The notes beneath the pieces are model-generated. The model was given only the letters and a program-made list of their open reading frames with translations. It did not search any database and was not told where the DNA came from. Positions 39,173 through 51,705 of a stretch of 64,000 nt of DNA are shown here, in pieces. Position 1 is the stretch's first letter; each line of letters opens with the position of its first letter. Position numbers and translations under genes: made by a program. Source of the DNA: Microvirga alba. GTDB lineage: Bacteria > Pseudomonadota > Alphaproteobacteria > Rhizobiales > Beijerinckiaceae. The stretch is taken from contig NZ_JADQDO010000001.1 in the NCBI RefSeq assembly GCF_015694465.1, positions 868,001 through 932,000 on the forward strand, read 5' to 3'.

Positions 39173-41071
39173 CTAGATTTCGCCGCCTGTCGCCTGACGC
39201 AGCGCCTGTTGGTTGATGGTGACGCCGAGATCCTGGCGGGCCTGGGCGATGTACTCGCTGATGAGATCGTCGCTCATGCCGTTGCGCAGCTGGGTCTCGA
39301 ACCGCTGGGCTTCCGGCGTCGTGGTGAGAAGCGGAGCCACCGTGGCGGCGGTCACCTTGAAGACGCCGCGCATATCGGTGCCATTCGCCGCGTTGCCCGA
39401 CTTTCCGACGGGAACGGCGAAGATGCGGTTCACCGCTTCGGCGGTCAGATCATCCTTGGCCGCGTTGCGGGCGAGATCGGTAACCGATTTCACCGGAGCG
39501 CCGACGTCCTGGCCGACCGCTTCGATGGCCTCGCCCTTTTCCAGCCGCTCGGTCAATTGGCGGGCCTTCTCGGACAGGCGCTGCGCGATCTCGTCTTCAC
39601 GCCAGAGGGTGGCGACCTGATCCCGCACCTCGTCGAGGGTCTTTTCGCGCGACGGCTCGATGCCGGTCACGTCGTACCAGACATAGCCGCCCTTCGATGC
39701 GCGAAGAGGCTCGTTGTCGACGCCGATATCCGACGCGAAGGCAGCCTTCAGAACCGCATCGCGCTCGGGCAGGTCGACCGTGTTTCCGGTCTTGTCGAGA
39801 CCCCTCGTATCCACGGCGGGGATCTGGACGAGGGTCAGGCCCTTTTCCTTGGCGATGTCAGCAAGCGGACGAGCGCCGGCGCGCGCATCCTCGATCGAGT
39901 CATGCACGCTCTCGATGGCATCCTTGGCGCGGGACTGGGCGAGTTCCTGACGGATTTCGCCCGCAACCTCTTCGAAGGGACGCACGGACTCGGGCTCGAC
40001 CTTCGTCACGCGGACGATCACCGGTCCGAAGCGGCCCGCGACCGGACCGCTGGTCGCGCCTTCCGCAAGAGCGAAAGCAGCCTCGGCAACGGTGGGGTCG
40101 AGCATTTCGCCCTTGGTGAAAGTGCCCAGTTCCAGGTCCTGCGGCGAGACATTCCGCTCGGCCGCGACGGTGTCGAAGGTCGTGCCTTCCTTGATCTTGG
40201 CGAAGGCCGCCTCCGCCTCCTGCTGGGACGGGAAGACGATCTGCTGGATCGTGCGGCGCTCGGGCGTGCCGAACTTGGCCTTTTCCTGTTCGTAGCGTTG
40301 GCGCGCGTCCACGTCCGACACCGCATCCGGCTTTGCAACCGTCGACGCATCGACGGACAAGAGCGAGAGAGCCCGATATTCAGGGGCCTGGAACGCGCTC
40401 TTGCGCTCGTTGAAGAAGCTCTGCAGCTGCTCATTGGTCGGGGCGGGGATTTCTCCCGCCATTGCCGCGGTCAGCAACAGATAGGAGGCCGCGCGCTTCT
40501 CGTTCGTGTACCGGTTCAGGGCTTCGCGGGCCGCCAAGGGCACGTTCAGATCGCCGGCGATCGCCTCGCCCAGGTGGATCCGGGCCATGGCCTTCCGTTG
40601 CTCGCTGATGAAGCCGGCCTCAGAGAGAGAGGCATTCCGCAGGATCTGGTCGAAGAGAGCGCGGTTGAACTGGCCGTCGGCGCCCTTGAAGTTCGGGTCA
40701 TCCACGATGGAGCGGACGACGGTCTGATCGGACACGCTCAGGCCGAGCTTTCTTGCCTGCTCCGCCATCACGGCTTCGCTCACGAGAGTATTCAAAACCT
40801 GCTGGTCGATGCCGTAGAGCCTGGCCTGATCCGGTGAAATGACCGTGCGGAACTGTCGGCCAAGACGCTGCAGCTCATTATTATAAGCGTTGCGGAATTG
40901 GTCGACCGTAATGTCCGTATGGCCGACGCGGGCGACGGTCGAGTGCGGCGAGGTCCGGAAGATGTCGCCGATGCCCCAGATCGCGAAGCTGACGATCAGG
41001 ATTCCGAAAAGGACCGTGAAAATGGTCTTCCCGATCAGGCTGTGCCCGATATTGCGCATTCCTCGAAGCAT
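39173..41071 (-). CDS. ppiD: SurA/PpiD-type peptidyl-prolyl cis-trans isomerase
   Basis: 632 residues from the ATG at 41071. One N-terminal membrane anchor (about residues 14-34, TVLFGILIVSFAIWGIGDIF), then a SurA-N-like chaperone domain (VARVGHTDITVDQFRNAYNN), a parvulin-like region in the middle (TIQQIVFPSQQEAEAAFAKI, ... LGTFTKGEM) and a long helical C-terminus. It is a periplasmic folding factor tethered to the inner membrane at the SecYEG exit. Divergent from tpiA and directly upstream of trpE, a conserved alphaproteobacterial order. Confidence 0.92.
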   Translation of the reverse strand: MLRGMRNIGHSLIGKTIFTVLFGILIVSFAIWGIGDIFRTSPHSTVARVGHTDITVDQFRNAYNNELQRLGRQFRTVISPDQARLYGIDQQVLNTLVSEAVMAEQARKLGLSVSDQTVVRSIVDDPNFKGADGQFNRALFDQILRNASLSEAGFISEQRKAMARIHLGEAIAGDLNVPLAAREALNRYTNEKRAASYLLLTAAMAGEIPAPTNEQLQSFFNERKSAFQAPEYRALSLLSVDASTVAKPDAVSDVDARQRYEQEKAKFGTPERRTIQQIVFPSQQEAEAAFAKIKEGTTFDTVAAERNVSPQDLELGTFTKGEMLDPTVAEAAFALAEGATSGPVAGRFGPVIVRVTKVEPESVRPFEEVAGEIRQELAQSRAKDAIESVHDSIEDARAGARPLADIAKEKGLTLVQIPAVDTRGLDKTGNTVDLPERDAVLKAAFASDIGVDNEPLRASKGGYVWYDVTGIEPSREKTLDEVRDQVATLWREDEIAQRLSEKARQLTERLEKGEAIEAVGQDVGAPVKSVTDLARNAAKDDLTAEAVNRIFAVPVGKSGNAANGTDMRGVFKVTAATVAPLLTTTPEAQRFETQLRNGMSDDLISEYIAQARQDLGVTINQQALRQATGGEI

Positions 41072-41205
41072 CGTGAACCCGTTCAATAAAACTCTTGAAA
41101 GACGGCGATAGCCGATCAGAGGCTCCGCGAAAAGGGCAAGTCTGGTTGAAAGAGCCCCTCGGCCTCTGCTACTGCGGGCCGATGAAGCGTGACAGGAGTG
41201 CCTGA

Positions 41206-41973
41206 ATGAGCGTCGATCGGCCGCGCCCGCTGGTTGCGGGGAACTGGAAAATGAACGGCCTGCGGGCCTCGGCCAAGGTCCTGGGGGAGATCCAGGCAGG
41301 CTATACGGCTGCCCTGAAATCCAAGGTCGATCTGGCGATCTGCCCTCCCGCGACGCTTGTCGGCAGCTTCGCCGTCCTGTCGGTCGGATCACGGGTCGCC
41401 ATTGGCGGCCAGGATTGCCATGCCAAGGAATCGGGCGCCTATACCGGCGAGATTTCAGCCGAAATGCTGGCCGATGCCGGGGCGACCTATGTGCTCGCCG
41501 GCCACTCGGAGCGCCGCCAGTATAATGGCGAAAAGGACGCTGATGTCGCCGCCAAGGCCGCTGCCGCCCAGCGCGCGGGCCTCACCGCCATCGTCTGCGT
41601 CGGCGAAACCAAGGCCGAGCGCGAGGCCGGACGCACGCTCAACGTCGTCCGCAAGCAGCTTCGTGGTTCGATTCCGGCCGATTCGACGAGCCAGAACCTT
41701 GTGGTCGCCTATGAGCCGGTCTGGGCCATCGGGACCGGGCTGACGCCGACCGCCGCCGATGTGGCCGAGGTGCATGCGGCTATTCGCGAGGAGCTGCGGC
41801 GTCTTGTCGGCAAAGCCGAGCAGAGCCGGGTCCGAATCCTCTACGGCGGCTCGGTGAAGCCCTCGAATGCGGCCGAACTGATGGCGGTGGATAACGTCGA
41901 CGGAGCCCTCGTGGGCGGGGCGAGCCTTATAGCCGCAGACTTCCTTGGTATCGCCGGGGCCTATCTCGGCTGA
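41206..41973 (+). CDS. tpiA: Triose-phosphate isomerase
   Basis: 255 residues. Catalytic residues are all visible: Lys15 in AGNWKMNG, His100 in VLAGHSERR, Glu170 in [12 protein letters not shown], plus the phosphate loop YGGSVKPSN. Interconverts DHAP and GAP. AGGAG lies before the ATG. It shares a 134-nt divergent upstream region with ppiD. Confidence 0.97.
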   Translation: MSVDRPRPLVAGNWKMNGLRASAKVLGEIQAGYTAALKSKVDLAICPPATLVGSFAVLSVGSRVAIGGQDCHAKESGAYTGEISAEMLADAGATYVLAGHSERRQYNGEKDADVAAKAAAAQRAGLTAIVCVGETKAEREAGRTLNVVRKQLRGSIPADSTSQNLVVAYEPVWAIGTGLTPTAADVAEVHAAIREELRRLVGKAEQSRVRILYGGSVKPSNAAELMAVDNVDGALVGGASLIAADFLGIAGAYLG

Positions 41974-42300
41974 GAACGCCATGGCCTGCGAGCCGACAAG
42001 CGACACACTGTCATTCCGGGGCGAGCACAGCGAGAGCCCGGAACCCATAAACGTTGACGGCTGGCAAAAGAGGGCAACGGTGTCCATCGCGTCTTATTTC
42101 CGCCACGCCAGCGGTTATGGGTTCCGGGCTAGGCTCTCTGAGCCGCCCCGGAATGACGGGGTGGGATTGTTCGAAACTCCGGGCCAAAAGGGTGCTTGCA
42201 GGTCTTTGATCCCGCACACACCTATGCTACAGCGCGCCTAACTGAAGAAATGCGAGCGGCTGACGCCATTCCGGCGCGGCCGCTTGAGGTTTTGGGATCG
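41974..42300. other. tpiA-secG intergenic region
   Basis: About 330 nt. It is mostly one copy of the palindromic element (42010-42157); the remaining 140 nt before secG contain a short in-frame extension of secG (ATG at 42250) that is not needed for a family-like start and probably carries the secG promoter. Confidence 0.6.
42010..42157. repeat. GTCATTCCGG extragenic palindromic element, copy f
   Basis: Left arm GTCATTCCGGGGCGAGC...CCCGGAACCCATAA and right arm TTATGGGTTCCGGG...CCCCGGAATGAC are intact, 37 nt after tpiA. Confidence 0.85.
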
Positions 42301-42717
42301 ATGCAAACAGTTCTCATCATTGTTCACCTGATCATCGTCCTTGCGCTGATCGGCGTGGTTCTCCTGCAACGCTCAGAGGGCGGCGGCATGGGCCTCGGCG
42401 GCGGCGGGGGAGGCGGAGGCGTTTCCGGCTTTATGACCGGGCGCGGCCAGGCGAACGCGCTCACCCGCGCGACTGCGGTGCTGGCGGCTCTGTTCTTCCT
42501 GACGAGCCTTGCTCTCTCCATCATGGCGAGCCGCGGCTCTGCGCCGCGTTCGATTCTCGACGGCGCGGCTCCGGCAGGTCAGCAAGCTCCGGCAGGTGCG
42601 CAGGGCGGCAATGTGCTCGAGCAGCTGCAGCGGCTCCAGGGCGAACAGCCGGCCAATCCGGCCCCAAGCTCTCCAGCGACAGCGCCGACAGCGCCGCAAG
42701 TGCCTCAGTCTCAGTAA
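42301..42717 (+). CDS. secG: Preprotein translocase subunit SecG
   Basis: 138 residues from the ATG at 42301. Two membrane helices (TVLIIVHLIIVLALIGVVLL and ATAVLAALFFLTSLALSIMA) flank the conserved loop QRSEGGGMG...GFMTGRGQANALTRAT. The glycine run after GGGMGLGG is longer than usual, and a Pro/Gln/Ala-rich disordered tail of about 50 residues follows, common in Rhizobiales SecG. It is the third subunit of the SecYEG channel. A terminator follows at once. Confidence 0.94.
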   Translation: MQTVLIIVHLIIVLALIGVVLLQRSEGGGMGLGGGGGGGGVSGFMTGRGQANALTRATAVLAALFFLTSLALSIMASRGSAPRSILDGAAPAGQQAPAGAQGGNVLEQLQRLQGEQPANPAPSSPATAPTAPQVPQSQ

Positions 42718-42727
42718 GCTGAAGATC

Positions 42728-42756
42728 AGGGCCGGTCCTTCCGGCCCTCTCTTTTT
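42728..42756 (+). terminator. Rho-independent terminator after secG
   Basis: AGGGCCGG-TCCTT-CCGGCCCT followed by CTCTTTTT: an 8-bp perfect stem and T run, 10 nt after the stop. Confidence 0.85.
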
Positions 42757-42818
42757 GTGGATAGTCATCGAGTGGCTCGATTCGTCATTGCGAATCGGCA
42801 CTCCTTATTTTTGGATAG

Positions 42819-44453
<1,635 letters not shown>

Positions 44454-44475
44454 CGAATTCGTCTTCTTGCGTGAG

Positions 44476-44504
44476 TGGCCGGGCTTGACCCGGCCATTTG
44501 CATT
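44476..44504 (+). terminator. Terminator-like hairpin after pyrG
   Basis: TGGCCGGG-CTTGA-CCCGGCCA followed by TTTGCATTTC. The same stem recurs after eno (50260-50280), there without the T-rich tail. Confidence 0.65.
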
Positions 44505-44571
44505 TCTAAGGCTCTTCTGAAGGGAAACGTGGACGCTCGGCTCTACAAACAACAACAATCAAAGGTGCCTC

Positions 44572-45435
44572 ATGACCCGCCGCATCGATCACCTCGTCAT
44601 CGCCGTCCATGATCTCGATAAGGCTGCCGCGCTCTATCAGCGGCTCGGCTTCCATGTCGGTTCGCGCAACCGCCATCCCTGGGGCACCGAGAACCGGATC
44701 GTTCAGCTCCGCTCTTCCTTCATCGAGCTGATCACGGTCGGCGAGGGAGCCGAGATTGCTCCCCACGGGCCCAATACCTTCAGCTTCGGCGCGTTCGTCC
44801 GGGACTATCTCAAGCGTCGCGAAGGTCTGGCGATGCTGGTGCTCGACAGCGCGGATGCGAAGGCGGATGCGGCCTTGTTCTCCAAAGAGGGAATCGGCGC
44901 ATTTGAACCTTTCTTCTTCGAGCGCCGTGGGCGTCGCCCGGATGGCGCGCCGGTCCATGTGGCCTTCACACTCGCCTTTGCCCGCGACGAAGGTGCGGCC
45001 GGTGCCGGCTTTTTCGTCTGCGAGCAGCATTTTCCCGAGAATTTCTGGAACGCCGAGTTTCAGCGCCACGACAACAAGGCCATCGATATTGCATCCGTCG
45101 CCCTCGTTTCGACAAAGCCGGAGCGGCATGAGGATTTCCTCACGGCGTTTACGGGCGTCGATCCGGCCAGGCCTGCCGATCACGATCTGTCGTTCCGCCT
45201 CGCGCAGGGCCATGTGGACGTGCTGAACCCGGACGATGCCTGCGTCGTCTATGGCTCCATCGAGCTCGATCTGGACCAACCGTGTTTCGTGGCCTTTTCG
45301 ATCCGCGTCGAGGACATCGTGCGGCAGGCGAGGTGGCTCGAGGCGGCCGAGGTTCCGTATCAGGATATAGGCAGCAGGCTTATTGTCCCAGCGAGTGCCG
45401 CTTTCGGCGTCGCGATTGCGTTCGAGGCGACGTAA
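44572..45435 (+). CDS. VOC family (glyoxalase-like) protein
   Basis: 287 residues. Starts with IDHLVIAVHDLDKAAALYQRLGF, the metal-binding first strand of the VOC fold, then a long tail with LGF..RNRHPWGTENRIVQL. A second glyoxalase-like half is visible around IDIASVALVSTKPERHEDFL. It resembles the Glyoxalase_5-type single-chain lyase-like proteins; the substrate is unknown. Stand-alone between the pyrG terminator and a DUF350 gene. Confidence 0.8.
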   Translation: MTRRIDHLVIAVHDLDKAAALYQRLGFHVGSRNRHPWGTENRIVQLRSSFIELITVGEGAEIAPHGPNTFSFGAFVRDYLKRREGLAMLVLDSADAKADAALFSKEGIGAFEPFFFERRGRRPDGAPVHVAFTLAFARDEGAAGAGFFVCEQHFPENFWNAEFQRHDNKAIDIASVALVSTKPERHEDFLTAFTGVDPARPADHDLSFRLAQGHVDVLNPDDACVVYGSIELDLDQPCFVAFSIRVEDIVRQARWLEAAEVPYQDIGSRLIVPASAAFGVAIAFEAT

Positions 45436-45477
45436 GATCGCTCGCGAATCAAAAAGCGCTTCCTGGGGGAATGGATT

Positions 45478-45879
45478 ATGGCTGCATCACTGGCTGGTTT
45501 GCCCAGCTTCCTTGTCTTTTTCGGCATCGCCATCGTGCTCGTGGCGCTCTACCTCACCGTTTACACCCTCGCGACGATGCACAACGAGTTCGCCCTGATC
45601 CGCCAGAACGTGATCTCGGCGGCGACTGCGCTCGGCTTCAGCCTCGTCGGGTTCGCCCTACCGCTCGCCAGCGCCATCGTGCATGCGCAGACCATCGTCG
45701 ATTGCCTTGTCTGGGGGCTGGTGGCCCTGGCAGTCCAGATCCTCGTCTATTGGCTCGTTCGCATCGTGATGCCGAACCTGTCCCAGCGCATCGCCTCGGG
45801 CGAGATGGGTGCGGCCCTTTTCCTCGGCGCGGCCTCGCTGTCGGCGGGCATCATCAACGCTGCGGCCATGACGTTCTGA
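45478..45879 (+). CDS. DUF350 (UPF0719) membrane protein
   Basis: 133 residues, four predicted membrane helices (about 8-30, 45-65, 72-93 and 108-130). Family features: IRQNVISAATALGFSLVGFALPLASAI and the C-terminal GEMGAALFLGAASLSAGIINAAAM. Function is not established; the family is often found near envelope or stress genes. It starts 42 nt after the VOC gene and may be cotranscribed. Confidence 0.8.
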   Translation: MAASLAGLPSFLVFFGIAIVLVALYLTVYTLATMHNEFALIRQNVISAATALGFSLVGFALPLASAIVHAQTIVDCLVWGLVALAVQILVYWLVRIVMPNLSQRIASGEMGAALFLGAASLSAGIINAAAMTF

Positions 45880-45903
45880 GGCGCGGGAGGACATCCGCTA
45901 CCC

Positions 45904-46041
45904 GTCATTCCGGGGCCGCGCAGCGGAGCCCGGAACCCATAGCCGCTGCGGCGACTGGATAAGGCGGGAGGCCTTGCGCTCCGCTCTGACACATAGCGTT
46001 TGTGGGTTCCGGCCTCTCGCTAACGCTCGCCCCGGAATGAC
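45904..46041. repeat. GTCATTCCGG extragenic palindromic element, copy g
   Basis: Full copy filling most of the 225-nt gap between the DUF350 gene and kdsA. Right arm CTAACGCTCGCCCCGGAATGAC. Confidence 0.85.
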
Positions 46042-46104
46042 GGGGGAGGTCAGGGCTCATCCTTCCCTCTTTGCCTCCGGCTCCAAACAGGCTAGGTCAC
46101 GACC

Positions 46105-46944
46105 ATGACCGATCAAAAGCACCGCTCCGCCATCGTCGAGGCTGGCTCCGTCCGCTTCGGCAATCACCTCCCGCTCAGCATCATCGCCGGGCCCTGCGCC
46201 ATGGAGAGCCGCGATCACGCGCTTGAAATGGCCTCGGCGCTTAAGGAAATTACGACGAGGCTCGGCATGGGGCTCGTTTATAAGTCATCCTTCGACAAGG
46301 CGAACCGGACCTCGCTCTCCAGCGGGCGCGGCATCGGCCTCGACAAGGCGCTCTCGGTTTTCGCCGAGGTGAAGGAAAAGCTCGGGCTTCCGGTCATCAC
46401 GGACGTGCACGAGAACGAGCAATGCGCCATCGTCGGCGAGGTGGTGGACATCTTGCAGATCCCGGCCTTCCTCTGCCGCCAGACCGACCTTCTGGTTGCC
46501 GCCGCCAAGACCGGGCGGGTCGTGAATGTGAAAAAGGGCCAGTTCCTGGCCCCCTGGGACATGGCCAATGTCGTGGCCAAGGTGACGGGCGCGGGCAATC
46601 CGAACGTCATGCTCACCGAGCGCGGCGCATCCTTCGGCTACAACACCCTCGTCTCCGACATGCGCTCCCTGCCGATCATGGCCGAGACCGGCGCGCCGGT
46701 GATTTTCGACGCCACCCACTCGGTGCAGCAGCCGGGCGGAAAGGGGACAACCACGGGCGGACAGCGCGAGTTCGTGCCGGTCCTCGCCCGCGCTGCGGTT
46801 GCCGTGGGCGTTGCCGGGGTCTTCATCGAGACACATCAGGATCCGGACAAGGCTCCGTCCGACGGTCCCAACATGGTGCCGCTGAAGGAGCTTGAAGGGC
46901 TTTTGGCTCAGCTCAAGGCATTCGACGCGCTGGCGAAGGGATAA
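46105..46944 (+). CDS. kdsA: 3-deoxy-8-phosphooctulonate synthase (KDO-8-P synthase)
   Basis: 279 residues. Family motifs: [78 protein letters not shown], and [12 protein letters not shown]. It condenses PEP with arabinose-5-phosphate to make KDO-8-P for LPS inner core, matching the lipid A operon at 22-27 kb. Asn in the metal-site position (KANRTS) versus Cys elsewhere in the fold (CR, CA) was not resolved, so the metal dependence is left open. Confidence 0.95.
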   Translation: MTDQKHRSAIVEAGSVRFGNHLPLSIIAGPCAMESRDHALEMASALKEITTRLGMGLVYKSSFDKANRTSLSSGRGIGLDKALSVFAEVKEKLGLPVITDVHENEQCAIVGEVVDILQIPAFLCRQTDLLVAAAKTGRVVNVKKGQFLAPWDMANVVAKVTGAGNPNVMLTERGASFGYNTLVSDMRSLPIMAETGAPVIFDATHSVQQPGGKGTTTGGQREFVPVLARAAVAVGVAGVFIETHQDPDKAPSDGPNMVPLKELEGLLAQLKAFDALAKG

Positions 46945-46964
46945 GCAGCGCGGCGCCACGCACT

Positions 46965-47078
46965 GTCATTCCGGGGCCGCGCAGCGGAGCCCGGAACCCA
47001 TACCCGCCAAGGTCGCCGGAAAACCCGCAACGAGACCCGGCGCGTTCGGGGCTCTCCCTGCGCTCGCCCCGGAATGAC
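46965..47078. repeat. GTCATTCCGG extragenic palindromic element, copy h (shorter)
   Basis: About 114 nt, shorter than the others: the left arm is intact, but the right arm lacks the usual TATGGGTTCC part and keeps only CGGGGCTCTCCCTGCGCTCG...CCCCGGAATGAC. Lies 20 nt after kdsA. Confidence 0.8.
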
Positions 47079-47209
47079 TGCGGTGGGTGGGCAGGCGTCA
47101 GGCCATGCTGTAAGGAGGGGGCAGGCTTGCGTTCCCGCCGCTCTCCCCCAAGCGAGGCCATGATATGGAGCGAGACGTCCCGCTTTCGGGCCTCGAAGAA
47201 TAGAGCGCC

Positions 47210-48382
47210 ATGTCCCCTCGCAATCTCATCCTGATCCTCGGCACGAGCGGTTTCGCGGGGACTTTCTCCTCCCGAGCTGTGGAGCCGATGGTCGGGGTGA
47301 TCGCCCGAGACCTTCATACCGATCCTCAGACGATCGCGCTTCTCTCCGCCGCCTTCACACTGCCTTACGCCTTCATCCAGCCGATCCTCGGGCCGATTGG
47401 CGATGCGCTCGGCAAGGAGCGGGTCATGAAGGTGGCGCTGTCGATCCTGTTCGTGGCGCTCGCCTGTTCCTTCCTCGCGCCCGATGCGCAGACGCTGTTT
47501 GGTCTGCGCATTGTCGCGGGAGCGGCAGCCGGAGGCGCGGTGCCGCTGTCCATTGCGCTCATCGGCGACCGAGTGGATGTGGCCCGGCGACAGGTGGCGC
47601 TCAGCCGTTATCTCGTGGCGGTCATCGTCGGCCAGCTCGCCGGGTCGTCTCTTGCCGGATTGCTGGCGGAGATGATCGGCTGGCGTGGCGTCTTCGTCCT
47701 CTCCACCCTCATGATGGCGTGTGCCCTGGCCGCCACCATCATCGGTTTCCGGGGCGCCAAGGCTGGCGGCAGGTTCGACGCGCGGAGCGCGGCTCTCCGC
47801 TATCGAGACATTCTCTCGAACCCGCGCGCGCTGGCGCTGTTCAGTTTCGTCTTCATCGAGGCCATCGCGATCTTCGGCATCTTTCCCTACGTCGCGCCGT
47901 TGCTCGAAGAACGTGGCGGGGGCGGGGCCGCGCAGGCGGGTTTTGCCATCGGCGGTTTTGCCATCGGCGGCCTGGTCTATTCGGTGCTTGTGGGCTGGAT
48001 GCTCCGGCATCTCGGCATCCCCCGCATTTTGGCCGGAGGCGGCATGTTCGCGGCCGCCGCGCTCGTCACGATGGGTTTTGGCGGCGACTGGACGCTCGAT
48101 GCCGCTGCCATGCTGGCTATGGGCTTAGGCTTCTACATGCTGCACAACACCTTCCAGACCCAGGTGACGGAGGTCGCGCCTCATGCCCGCGCCTCGGCGG
48201 TTGCCTTGCACGCCTTCTCATTCTTCTGCGGTCAGGCGCTCGGGGTCGTGATCATGGGCTTCGGCCTGCGCAATGTTGGCCTGATGGCCTCGACCGCGAC
48301 GGCCGCTCTGGTGATCCTCGGCGTTGGCCTGACCGCCTCCATGGTCCTGAGGCGGCCGGCGGTTCAGGTGCGGGCGCGATAG
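47210..48382 (+). CDS. MFS transporter
   Basis: 390 residues with about twelve membrane helices; an N-terminal half with [17 protein letters not shown] (the motif A loop between helices 2 and 3) and a second half beginning near [14 protein letters not shown]. Resembles the drug/H+ antiporter or arabinose-efflux (AraJ/YdhP-like) group; substrate unknown. A small duplicated [11 protein letters not shown] occurs near residue 245. Its 3' end overlaps that of queF by 19 nt (tail to tail). Confidence 0.82.
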   Translation: MSPRNLILILGTSGFAGTFSSRAVEPMVGVIARDLHTDPQTIALLSAAFTLPYAFIQPILGPIGDALGKERVMKVALSILFVALACSFLAPDAQTLFGLRIVAGAAAGGAVPLSIALIGDRVDVARRQVALSRYLVAVIVGQLAGSSLAGLLAEMIGWRGVFVLSTLMMACALAATIIGFRGAKAGGRFDARSAALRYRDILSNPRALALFSFVFIEAIAIFGIFPYVAPLLEERGGGGAAQAGFAIGGFAIGGLVYSVLVGWMLRHLGIPRILAGGGMFAAAALVTMGFGGDWTLDAAAMLAMGLGFYMLHNTFQTQVTEVAPHARASAVALHAFSFFCGQALGVVIMGFGLRNVGLMASTATAALVILGVGLTASMVLRRPAVQVRAR

Positions 48383-48816
48383 GGCGCGACGCCCTGATCG
48401 GGGAGCCACAGGCTTTTGGGCATCTCACCGGTTTGCCAGAACACATCGATGGGGATGCCCCCGCGCGGATACCAATAGCCGCCGATGCGCAGGTATCGCG
48501 GCTCCAGCAACTCCGCGAGCCGCTTGCCGATGGCCACCGTGCAATCCTCATGGAACGCGCCGTGGTTGCGGAAGCTGTGCATGTAGAGCTTCAGCGACTT
48601 CGACTCGACGAGCCATGGGCCGGGCACGTAGTCGATCACCAAAATCGCAAAATCCGGCTGGCCGGTGACAGGGCAGAGCGAGGTGAATTCGGGAACGGTG
48701 AAGCGCGCCACGTAATCGGTGTCAGCGTGCGGGTTCGGCACCCGGTCGAGCTTCGCGTCGTCGGGGGATTGGGGCAGGGCGCTGGCGTGGCCGAGCTGGA
48801 GGTGAGTGTCCGTCAC
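48364..48816 (-). CDS. queF: NADPH-dependent 7-cyano-7-deazaguanine reductase
   Basis: 150 residues from the GTG at 48816; an ATG at 48867 would add 17 residues with no family resemblance. Short (unimodular) QueF: Cys48 in [12 protein letters not shown] with Asp55, substrate segment [20 protein letters not shown] and NADPH-binding [19 protein letters not shown]. Reduces preQ0 to preQ1 in queuosine synthesis. It stands alone on the minus strand between the MFS and eno genes; no preQ1 riboswitch is visible upstream. Confidence 0.92.
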   Translation of the reverse strand: MTDTHLQLGHASALPQSPDDAKLDRVPNPHADTDYVARFTVPEFTSLCPVTGQPDFAILVIDYVPGPWLVESKSLKLYMHSFRNHGAFHEDCTVAIGKRLAELLEPRYLRIGGYWYPRGGIPIDVFWQTGEMPKSLWLPDQGVAPYRART

Positions 48817-48844
48817 TGCAATTCGCCTTGAATGATTGTGATGA

Positions 48845-50230
<1,386 letters not shown>

Positions 50231-50259
50231 GGCAAGGCGGCTCAATAAAATCGAAAAGA

Positions 50260-50280
50260 TGGCCGGGCTTGTCCCGGCCA
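50260..50280 (+). terminator. Hairpin after eno
   Basis: TGGCCGGG-CTTGT-CCCGGCCA, an 8-bp perfect stem 30 nt after the eno stop, nearly identical to the hairpin after pyrG. No T tract follows, so termination is uncertain. Confidence 0.45.
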
Positions 50281-50292
50281 CAACGCCCGCCC

Positions 50293-50435
50293 GTCATTCC
50301 GGGGTCGCGCAGCGGAGCCCGGAACCCAGAGCCGCTCGTCTCACAAAACGATGAGCAACGGTCGCCGATGCGGTCGATCCTGGAACGTCGGCGGCTATGG
50401 GTTCCGGGCTCTCGCAACGCTCGCCCCGGAATGAC
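50293..50435. repeat. GTCATTCCGG extragenic palindromic element, copy i
   Basis: Both arms intact: GTCATTCCGGGGTCGCGC and ACGCTCGCCCCGGAATGAC. Confidence 0.85.
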
Positions 50436-50480
50436 GGGGGGAGGGTCGCTCCCGACCTTCTTTTTGCGTGTGCGCTTTTT

Positions 50481-50530
50481 CCCTCCCCCTTGCGGGGAGG
50501 GTCAGGGTGGGGGTGGTTCGACGGGGTGAG
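50481..50530. repeat. CCCTCCCCCTTGCGGGG...GGGTGGGGGTGG repeat, copy 1
   Basis: A short GC-rich element CCCTCCCCCTTGCGGGGAGG followed by GTCAGGGTGGGGGTGGTTCG; it recurs almost identically after pdhC (56080-56128). CCCTCCCC/GGGGAGGG forms a hairpin. Confidence 0.75.
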
Positions 50531-50743
50531 TGCTCTGTCGAAAAGTTCACTCTATGAAGCGCATCGCTCGACCGCCGAGGGAACGTTCCCACTTTCCGAC
50601 CTCTACCCTCGATCCCCCCACGGGAGAGGGAAGGCGCTCGGGGCGGCCCGTAAGTGCCCCAATTCTCAAGAAACCGTGAGGGTGATGACGCGTTGAGAGG
50701 GTGAGCGCTGGCGAGAGGCGCTCGACCGATCACGGAGAACGTC

Positions 50744-51301
50744 ATGGCCCGCAATCCTTTATCCCCCTATCGCTTTGGCCTGCCGATGGAAATGAGCTTC
50801 GGGCAGGACCCGTTCATGTCGTTGCACCGCGAGATGAATCGGCTGTTCGATGATGTGCTGCGTGGCGGCGGAGGCGGAGGTGGGCTCCTCGCGATGCCGG
50901 AGGCGTCAACGGCCGGCGTGATGCTGATGCCGAAGATCAATGTCAGCGAGACCGAACAGGAGATGCGGATTTCCGCCGAGTTGCCGGGCGTGACGGAAAA
51001 GGACATCGATGTCAGCCTGGACGGCGATATGCTGACCATCCGTGCCGAGAAGAAATTCGAGCGTAAGGAAGACAAAGAGGACTTCCACTTCGTGGAACGG
51101 TCCTTTGGGACGTTCCAGCGGTCTCTCCGGCTGCCGTATTCCATCAAACCGGATCAGGTGAAGGCGAAGTTCGAGAATGGCGTCCTCATGGTGAGCTTGC
51201 CCAAGAGCAAGGAAGAGGAGCGCACGCATCGCATTCAGGTTGAGGCGGCCAGCAGCGCCGGTAGCGGAAAAGACACCTCAAGCAGCAAACAAAGCAGCTG
51301 A
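50744..51301 (+). CDS. Small heat-shock protein (Hsp20/alpha-crystallin)
   Basis: 185 residues. N-terminal arm SPYRFGLPMEMSFGQDPF and DDVLRGGGGGGG, then the alpha-crystallin domain (about 60-160): KINVSETEQEMRISAELPGV, MLTIRAEKKFE, FQRSLRLPYSI and ENGVLMVSLPKS, then a Ser-rich tail. An ATP-independent holdase. It has GGAG 9 nt before the ATG. It sits between eno and ftsB, flanked by repeats, and interrupts the usual eno-ftsB-pdhA order. I did not find a clear heat-shock promoter or ROSE thermometer. Confidence 0.9.
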   Translation: MARNPLSPYRFGLPMEMSFGQDPFMSLHREMNRLFDDVLRGGGGGGGLLAMPEASTAGVMLMPKINVSETEQEMRISAELPGVTEKDIDVSLDGDMLTIRAEKKFERKEDKEDFHFVERSFGTFQRSLRLPYSIKPDQVKAKFENGVLMVSLPKSKEEERTHRIQVEAASSAGSGKDTSSSKQSS

Positions 51302-51378
51302 CGGCGGCGGTTCCGATCCTGCGCGCCGCGTATCACCGTTGCGGAAGGTCCTAACGGCTCTTTAACCATGGCGGCGTT

Positions 51379-51705
51379 ATGAGTCGGGCCATGGTTGTTC
51401 GCAGACGCGCCCGCAAAATTCTGATCCCGCTGCTGGTCTACAGTGTTTCAGCGGGCGTGGTGGGTTATTTCGTTCATCACGCCCATAGCGGCGCGCGCGG
51501 CATCGAGGCGCGCGAGCAGTTCGAGGCGCAAGCCGCGGGCCTCACACGCGAACTCGACGCCGTGAAGACCGAGCGTGCCGATTGGGAGCGCCGCATCGCA
51601 TTGCTCCGGAATGATCAGATCGATCGTGATTTGTTGGAGGAGCGCGCCCGGATCATGTTGGGACGTGTGCACCGCAACGATCTCGTCATCATTATGGGCC
51701 AATAA
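51379..51705 (+). CDS. ftsB: Septum formation initiator FtsB/DivIC family protein
   Basis: 108 residues. One membrane anchor (about 14-34), then a coiled coil (EQFEAQAAGLTRELDAVKTE) and the family end motif DLLEERARIMLGRVHRNDLV. It is a late divisome protein linking FtsQ and FtsL. The ATG at 51391 is an alternative start. It lies directly before pdhA, the usual alphaproteobacterial context; the gap to pdhA is AT-rich. Confidence 0.88.
   Translation: MSRAMVVRRRARKILIPLLVYSVSAGVVGYFVHHAHSGARGIEAREQFEAQAAGLTRELDAVKTERADWERRIALLRNDQIDRDLLEERARIMLGRVHRNDLVIIMGQ

Larger units (their letters stand above)
50231..50743. other. eno-hsp20 intergenic region, repeat-filled
   Basis: About 510 nt without a gene. 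From left to right: a TGGCCGGG-CTTGT-CCCGGCCA hairpin (50260-50280) that may end eno; a full palindromic element (50293-50435); a CCCTCCCCCTTGCGGGG-type repeat (50481-50530) with a partner arm near 50600-50635; then about 100 nt before hsp20 containing a GAGCGC/GCGCTC hairpin at 50704-50724. Confidence 0.65.

Noticed and set aside
37120-39200. A trp leader peptide/attenuator before trpE
   Set aside because: trpE begins 4 nt after the ppiD stop, leaving no room for one; no Trp-codon run was seen.
47925-47985. Short tandem repeat in the MFS gene ([11 protein letters not shown])
   Set aside because: A two-copy 15-nt duplication inside a membrane helix, in frame; ordinary variation in a transporter.
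50640-50743. ROSE-type RNA thermometer before hsp20
   Set aside because: Only a short GAGCGC/GCGCTC hairpin is present; no anti-Shine-Dalgarno pairing of the ROSE type could be drawn with confidence.
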